Shown here one piece after another: positions 59,518 through 64,000 of a stretch of 64,000 nt of DNA. Position 1 is the first letter of the stretch. The number at the start of each line of letters is the position of its first letter. Origin of the DNA: Bacillota bacterium (GTDB taxonomy: Bacteria > Bacillota > Clostridia > Lachnospirales > Lachnospiraceae); NCBI GenBank assembly GCA_023409535.1, contig JAEYGZ010000039.1:496001-560000 (forward strand), written 5' to 3'. Position numbers and translations under genes: made by a program. The notes beneath the pieces were generated by a model. The model saw only the letters and a list, made by a program, of their open reading frames with translations, was not told the DNA's origin and did not search any database.

Positions 59518-60654
59518 ATGGAATTCAGAGAATTTGAAAAGCTTGGGGTTAAGACATCATTGCTGGGCTTTGGCTGCATGAGGTATCCCGTGAACAGTGA
59601 CGGCAGTATCAATGAGGAAATGGCAGAACAAATGATTGATACCGCATATAAGGCAGGTATTAATTATTTTGATACCGCATACCCGTATCACGGAGGAAAG
59701 AGCGAGATATTTACCGGCAAGGCGCTGGATAAGTATGACAGAAGCTCTTACTATCTGGCTACGAAGCTGCCGGTCTGGCTCCTTGAAAATGAGGAGGATG
59801 CCGAGCGTATCTTTTATGAACAGTTAAAGAAGCTGAATAAGGACTATGTGGATTTTTATCTGCTGCATGCATTAAATAAAGAACGTTTTGATAAGCTGGT
59901 CAGCCTTGGTGTTCTGGAGGTAATGGATAAGCTGAAGGCAGAAGGAAGGATCAAGCATCTTGGCTTCTCCTTCCATGATGGATATGAAGCCTTTGAACAT
60001 ATTATTCAGTATAGACCGTGGGACTTTTGCCAGATTCAGCTTAATTATATCGATACCGAGGAGCAGGCCGGGATAAAGGGATATGCACTTGCAGAGAAGC
60101 TTGGTGTTCCGCTTGTTATAATGGAACCGGTAAAGGGCGGTGCATTGGCAAAGCTTCCTCAGAATATCACAAAGCATTTTGAAGCGATTGATCCGAATAG
60201 GAGTACTGCTTCCTGGGCTCTGCGCTGGGTGGGTTCCCTGCCCAATGTTAAGGTGATCTTAAGCGGTATGTCGGATGAAGATCAGGTTGCGGACAATCTG
60301 AATACCTTCGGGGAGTTCAAGGTGCTCAGCGAACAGGAGCAGCTGGCGGTTAAGGCTGCAGCAGATACCTTAAAGAGCAGTGTGAAAAACGGCTGTACCG
60401 GTTGCGCTTACTGTATGCCATGTCCTGCGGGAGTGGATATCCCCCGTAACTTCAGGCTTTGGAATGAATACGGTATGTATCAGAACGCGGAATCCATCAA
60501 TCGGGCATGGACGAAGCATGTGGTTGATGAAATCAAAGCAAAGAATTGCGTGGAGTGCGGCCAATGTGAAGATGCCTGTCCTCAGAAGCTGAGCATCAGA
60601 TTGAATTTGAAAACTCTGCAAGCGGAATTTGATAATCTTTGCAAGATAGGTTAG
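59518..60654 (+). CDS. aldo/keto reductase with C-terminal 4Fe-4S ferredoxin domain
   Basis: 378 residues. The TIM-barrel reductase part (about 1-290) has NYFDTAY, ATKLP and LLHAL for the catalytic Asp, Lys and His. The C-terminal part has CTGCAYCMPC and CVECGQCEDACP, which bind Fe-S clusters, so electrons may come from ferredoxin instead of, or besides, NAD(P)H. The start ATG 59518 is set by homology with the paralogue at 1-748 (MEFREFEKLG); AAAGG is 10 nt upstream. A terminator follows and then a LysR gene. The substrate is unknown. Confidence 0.95.
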   Translation: MEFREFEKLGVKTSLLGFGCMRYPVNSDGSINEEMAEQMIDTAYKAGINYFDTAYPYHGGKSEIFTGKALDKYDRSSYYLATKLPVWLLENEEDAERIFYEQLKKLNKDYVDFYLLHALNKERFDKLVSLGVLEVMDKLKAEGRIKHLGFSFHDGYEAFEHIIQYRPWDFCQIQLNYIDTEEQAGIKGYALAEKLGVPLVIMEPVKGGALAKLPQNITKHFEAIDPNRSTASWALRWVGSLPNVKVILSGMSDEDQVADNLNTFGEFKVLSEQEQLAVKAAADTLKSSVKNGCTGCAYCMPCPAGVDIPRNFRLWNEYGMYQNAESINRAWTKHVVDEIKAKNCVECGQCEDACPQKLSIRLNLKTLQAEFDNLCKIG

Positions 60655-60671
60655 ATTAATGAATAGGGAGA

Positions 60672-60712
60672 GGCCATAAATGATCATCACAGATCTATTT
60701 ATGGCCCCTTTT
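60672..60712 (+). terminator. terminator of the Fe-S aldo/keto reductase gene
   Basis: GGCCATAAAT (60672-60681) and ATTTATGGCC (60697-60706) form a 10-bp stem followed by CCTTTTA. Confidence 0.85.
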
Positions 60713-60835
60713 ACGTTGCCATGTTATATTGAGTGTGATATAATCAAAACGCATAGATGGACGCGATCCCATAAGTGAGGATAATAAGAATTATTGATAT
60801 AAGAATCATTGATATTGGTAGAATGGAGATCAGCT

Positions 60836-61723
60836 ATGAATATAGACCTGGAATACTATCGTATCTTCTATTATGTTGCAAAGACCGGAAGCTTCACCCG
60901 TGCCGGGGAAGAGCTATGCATCTCCCAGCCGGCGGTAAGCCAGGCAATGAAGCTGCTGGAGTCGAGTTTAGGAAGCAGGCTGTTCGTCCGTATACCCAAG
61001 GGAGTAAAGCTGACACCGGAGGGAGAAGTATTATTTAGTTATGTGCAGAGAGGTTATGAATATATTCTGATGGGAGAGGACAAGTTCCGAAAAATGCTGG
61101 ACTTGGAGAACGGAGAGATACGGATCGGAGCAAGCGACATGACCCTGCAGTTTTACCTGCTTCCCTATCTGGAGAAGTTTCATGAAAAGTTTCCCGGAAT
61201 CAAGGTAACAGTTACCAATGCACCAACTCCGGATACACTGGAGTATCTGTATGACGGAAAGATTGATTTTGGCATTGTCAGCGGGCCTTTTGAGGCAAAG
61301 CCGGAGATAGAGGTGACCAGAGTACGGGAAATTCAGGATATCTTTGTGGCTGGCGAACGGTATGCGAGGCTTAAGGATACGGTACTTGATTTTAAGGCTC
61401 TGGAGGAGCTGCCCATCATCTGCCTGGAGCATAATACCAGCTCGCGGCGTTATATCGATGAATTCCTTAAGGAAAATGATGTGGTTCTGCAACCGGAATT
61501 CGAGCTTGCCATGAGTGATATCATCGTTCGATTTGCAATCAGGAATTTGGGTATCGGCTGTGTGGTAAAGGATTTTGCCAAAGATGCTCTTAAAGCAGGA
61601 GAACTATTTGAATTGCAATTTAAAAAGGAGCTTCCCAAAAGACATTTTTGTATTATAACCGGGAATAACAACCCGATATCAACCGCAGCCAGGGAGCTGC
61701 TTGGTATGATGGAGAGACTATAA
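60836..61723 (+). CDS. LysR-family transcriptional regulator
   Basis: 295 residues. The N-terminal winged helix (1-60) has the textbook AKTGSFTRAGEELCISQPAV and SQAMKLLESSLGSRLFVR; the rest is a periplasmic-binding-protein-like effector domain. The start ATG 60836 is 7 nt after GGAG; nine upstream codons in frame are unlikely. It is transcribed in the same direction as the upstream aldo/keto reductase gene but is separated from it by a terminator. The effector and target are unknown. dut follows after 26 bp, so they may be co-transcribed. Confidence 0.95.
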   Translation: MNIDLEYYRIFYYVAKTGSFTRAGEELCISQPAVSQAMKLLESSLGSRLFVRIPKGVKLTPEGEVLFSYVQRGYEYILMGEDKFRKMLDLENGEIRIGASDMTLQFYLLPYLEKFHEKFPGIKVTVTNAPTPDTLEYLYDGKIDFGIVSGPFEAKPEIEVTRVREIQDIFVAGERYARLKDTVLDFKALEELPIICLEHNTSSRRYIDEFLKENDVVLQPEFELAMSDIIVRFAIRNLGIGCVVKDFAKDALKAGELFELQFKKELPKRHFCIITGNNNPISTAARELLGMMERL

Positions 61724-61749
61724 ATAAGTAAATAAGATAAGGAGTTATT

Positions 61750-62184
61750 ATGCCCAGGATAAAAATTAAGTATTTCAGTAATGAGATTGAGAGATTGAAG
61801 TATATCGAAGATAAATCGGACTGGATCGATTTGCGTGCTGCGCAGCAGGTGGAGTTAAAGGCCGGCGAATTTAAATTGATTCCCTTAGGAATTGCCATGG
61901 AACTGCCTGAAGGCTATGAGGCGCATGTTGTTCCAAGAAGCAGTACCTTTAAGAATTTTGGAATTGTGCAGACCAATTCCATGGGGATTATTGATGAAAC
62001 CTATTGCGGCGATAACGACCAATGGTTTTTTCCTGCCCTTGCAATGAGGGATACCATTATCAAGGTCAATGACCGAATCTGCCAGTTCCGGATTATGGAG
62101 CACCAGCCAAGAATTGAATTTGATGAGGTGCAGGTATTGGGTAATACTGACCGGGGCGGACTTGGAAGTACCGGGGTAAAATAA
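61750..62184 (+). CDS. dut: dUTP diphosphatase
   Basis: 144 residues, trimeric dUTPase type. It removes dUTP and makes dUMP for thymidylate synthesis. Motif 1 DLRAA (27-31), motif 2 PRSST (62-66), motif 3 NSMGIIDETYCGDN (76-89, with the catalytic Asp in IIDE), motif 4 DRICQFRI and the C-terminal P-loop-like motif 5 DRGGLGSTG are all present. The ATG follows AAGGAGTTATT. Confidence 0.95.
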   Translation: MPRIKIKYFSNEIERLKYIEDKSDWIDLRAAQQVELKAGEFKLIPLGIAMELPEGYEAHVVPRSSTFKNFGIVQTNSMGIIDETYCGDNDQWFFPALAMRDTIIKVNDRICQFRIMEHQPRIEFDEVQVLGNTDRGGLGSTGVK

Positions 62185-62201
62185 ATATACAGGAGGATGC
62201 C

Positions 62202-62660
62202 ATGGAGATAAGAAAAGCGAACATGAAAGATATTGACAAATTATTTGATATCAGAATGGAGTTCGTTCAACTAATGGGTGGGCAGGAATATGAGATACCT
62301 GACGGTTTTAAGCAGGATACTTATAATTTTATAAGCCTGCATGTGAAAAATGACACCATGGTGGCCTGGATTGCCGAAGAGGATGGGAAGATAGTCTCCG
62401 CTGCGGTTGTTTGCTATTATCAGATTATACCTACCGTATCCAATACAACCGGTAATACCGGATACATACAGAATGTCTACACACTGCCTGAATACCGGGG
62501 CAGAGGACTGGCTTCCAGCCTTGTGAAGGAAATCATACAGGATGCAAAGAACCGCGGCGTAAGACGCTTGCTTTTAAATGCAACGGATATGGGAAAACCG
62601 ATCTATGAGAAAATCGGTTTTCAAAATACAGTAAAAGAAATGATATTAACAATAGAGTAA
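62202..62660 (+). CDS. GNAT family N-acetyltransferase
   Basis: 152 residues. The acetyl-CoA site is YTLPEYRGRGLASSLVKEI (motif A, Q/RxxGxG/A). The N-terminus IRKANMKDIDKLFDIRMEF is typical. The substrate is unknown. AGGAGG lies just before ATG 62202. It is 17 bp after dut, probably on the same transcript, and convergent with the second GNAT gene. Confidence 0.92.
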   Translation: MEIRKANMKDIDKLFDIRMEFVQLMGGQEYEIPDGFKQDTYNFISLHVKNDTMVAWIAEEDGKIVSAAVVCYYQIIPTVSNTTGNTGYIQNVYTLPEYRGRGLASSLVKEIIQDAKNRGVRRLLLNATDMGKPIYEKIGFQNTVKEMILTIE

Positions 62661-62668
62661 CAGGTATA

Positions 62669-63139
62669 TCATTCCTTGCCGGGTCTTAACGGCTTTTCCA
62701 TGACATAATAGCAGAGAACACGATTATTCTCCACCTTGTATTTATGGTATTCTGTAGGGCGATATCCTCGATGCAGGTAGAAATCGTAGGATACAAGGGA
62801 GGCTTCGACATTTGAGAAGTCAAACCCTGCTGTTATCTCATTCTCCAGCAGATCCATAATTGAAGTACCAAAGCCTTTTCCTTGATACTTAGGTAGGATA
62901 TAGATCCGTTCAATGGTCTGATTCTTGATGGTACCTGTACCTGCTGCGGTACCACCGTAAAAAAGCAAGTAGACATCGCCGCTGCCAATATCCTTCCTTA
63001 TACTGTCCTCATTGTGATATTCAAGAAAAAAATTAACCACCTCTGTCGGATAATAATTCGGATAATCGCACCGGATGGTTTCCTGAACAATGTCATATAC
63101 CGTTGTTAAATCGGTATCCTTTGCTTTCCTTAGCTGCAT
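62669..63139 (-). CDS. GNAT family N-acetyltransferase
   Basis: 156 residues from ATG 63139. Motif A is IYILPKYQGKGFGTSIMDLL. The N-terminus MQLRKAKDTDLTTVYDIV is the usual form, and GAGGTGG is a few nt upstream; ATG 63172 would add 11 residues. It differs clearly from the neighbouring GNAT, so the two are not a recent duplication. The substrate is unknown. It diverges from purA across about 290 bp. Confidence 0.9.
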   Translation of the reverse strand: MQLRKAKDTDLTTVYDIVQETIRCDYPNYYPTEVVNFFLEYHNEDSIRKDIGSGDVYLLFYGGTAAGTGTIKNQTIERIYILPKYQGKGFGTSIMDLLENEITAGFDFSNVEASLVSYDFYLHRGYRPTEYHKYKVENNRVLCYYVMEKPLRPGKE

Positions 63140-63432
63140 ACCTGCCACCTCTTTTATCTCCGTTTGAATCATAGCTTCCTTTTGCTTTCTATCAGAATCA
63201 AGATCAGAATAATATCACTATAACGGAAGTCGGTATATATTTCAATTATTTTCGGGTTTATGGTACAGGGTTTGCCATATTCATAATCTGAGTTTATGCC
63301 AAGTATAATTAATATTGATTTTACTTATAGGATTATCGCGATTATACTAAAAAAGGATTTGGGAATACTAAATTACTGCGATAACCTGGCTCATTCATAG
63401 TTTGATCGCATAATCCAAGGAGGACTTAGAAT

Positions 63433-64000
63433 ATGGTAAAAGCAATCGTAGGCGCCAATTGGGGTGACGAGGGAAAAGGTAAGATTACAGACATGCTTGC
63501 ACAGGAAGCCGATATCATCATAAGGTATCAGGGCGGCAGTAATGCAGGTCACACAATTATCAATGAATACGGTAAATTTGCGCTTCATTTGCTGCCGTCA
63601 GGTGTATTTTATAATCATACTACCAGTATTATCGGCAATGGTGTGGCGTTGAACATTCCTTATTTGGTAAAGGAAATCCAGTCCCTGATTGATCGCAGCG
63701 TACCGGCTCCGAAGATCCTGGTATCCGACCGTGCGCAGATTATGATGCCATATCATATTCTGTTTGACCAATATGAAGAAGAACGGCTTGGGGGAAAATC
63801 CTTCGGATCCACAAAGTCGGGGATTGCTCCGTTTTATTCCGATAAATATGCGAAGATCGGCTTCCAGGTATCCGAGCTATTTGATGAGGAAGTATTAAAG
63901 GAAAAGGTAGAGCATATCTGCGAAATGAAAAACATTCTGCTGGAGCATATGTATCACAAGCCCGCCATCAATCCGGACGAATTATATGCTACCTTGCTTG
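63433..64000 (+). CDS. purA: adenylosuccinate synthase, partial (C-terminus outside window)
   Basis: The first 189 residues of PurA, which joins IMP and aspartate with GTP to make adenylosuccinate, the substrate of PurB (encoded at 54288-55721). The GTP loop ANWGDEGKGKITD and the QGGSNAGHTI motif with the catalytic His are present. The ATG lies 10 nt after AAGGAGG. The sequence runs off the window end. The upstream gap (63140-63432) is AT-rich with no sure promoter; a weak TTACTT...TATACT pair lies near 63321-63348. Confidence 0.97.
   Translation, partial: MVKAIVGANWGDEGKGKITDMLAQEADIIIRYQGGSNAGHTIINEYGKFALHLLPSGVFYNHTTSIIGNGVALNIPYLVKEIQSLIDRSVPAPKILVSDRAQIMMPYHILFDQYEEERLGGKSFGSTKSGIAPFYSDKYAKIGFQVSELFDEEVLKEKVEHICEMKNILLEHMYHKPAINPDELYATLL

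Overview
The window looks like chromosome of a spore-forming, plant-polysaccharide-degrading clostridium, most like Lachnospiraceae of the Lachnoclostridium/Anaerocolumna type (inference). The grounds are moderate-GC DNA with AGGAGG-type ribosome binding sites, two SleC-like cortex-lytic enzymes, an alpha/beta-type small acid-soluble spore protein, AddAB rather than RecBCD, Fe-S aldo/keto reductases, a B. subtilis-type PurF with a propeptide, and xylan-linked enzymes. No tRNA, rRNA, CRISPR array, insertion sequence, phage module or attachment site was found.

Layout. 1-2.3 kb: an aldo/keto reductase cut by the window edge, diverging from a MocR regulator across a 34-bp palindrome. 2.4-3.2 kb: TPP riboswitch and thiamine transporter ThiT. 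3.3-5.9 kb: two tandem sleC paralogues. 6.2-10.4 kb: carAB. 10.6-10.9 kb: a small gene with a +1 frame disruption. 11.1-14.6 kb: a long-form ileS behind an Ile T-box, with an extra small ORF between the T-box terminator and ileS. 14.6-19.1 kb: small membrane and VOC proteins, a secreted Ig-like protein and a two-component system. 19.2-19.4 kb: 6S RNA. 19.6-22.4 kb: nadE and degV. 23.1-30.7 kb: addB, addA and a spore protein gene. 30.9-33.8 kb: a ROK repressor divergent from xylB. 33.9-37.9 kb: an AraC-kinase fusion, sfsA, a methyltransferase and hslO. 38.1-41.7 kb: a GH8 reducing-end exo-oligoxylanase and a GH94 phosphorylase. 41.9-50.5 kb: a GMC oxidoreductase, then cell-envelope genes (LCP protein, lipoprotein, ion transporter, acyltransferase, GT2-TagF fusion). 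50.8-55.7 kb: purC, purF, a CE2 esterase and purB. 55.8-58.1 kb: an M28 lipoprotein and a secreted Cys-rich protein. 58.7-64 kb: small enzymes, a second Fe-S aldo/keto reductase with a LysR regulator, dut, two GNATs and the start of purA.

How the parts work together. The ROK repressor, xylulokinase, oligoxylanase, GH94 phosphorylase and CE2 esterase suggest intracellular use of imported (acetylated) xylo-oligosaccharides. Palindromic sites sharing TAGTTTATT sit at the xylB promoter and upstream of the oligoxylanase, as expected if one ROK regulator controls both. Nucleotide synthesis is spread over carAB, purC-purF-purB, purA and dut.

Regulatory RNA is prominent: a TPP riboswitch, an Ile T-box, 6S RNA, repeated Shine-Dalgarno/anti-Shine-Dalgarno elements before xylB, and unexplained hairpins around purC and purF. 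I see no clear new defence or mobile system. The best candidates for something undescribed are the T-box-associated leader ORF overlapping ileS, the 32-bp-period SD repeats before xylB, the AraC-kinase fusion, the oligoxylanase/GH94 pair and the OadB-motif microprotein.
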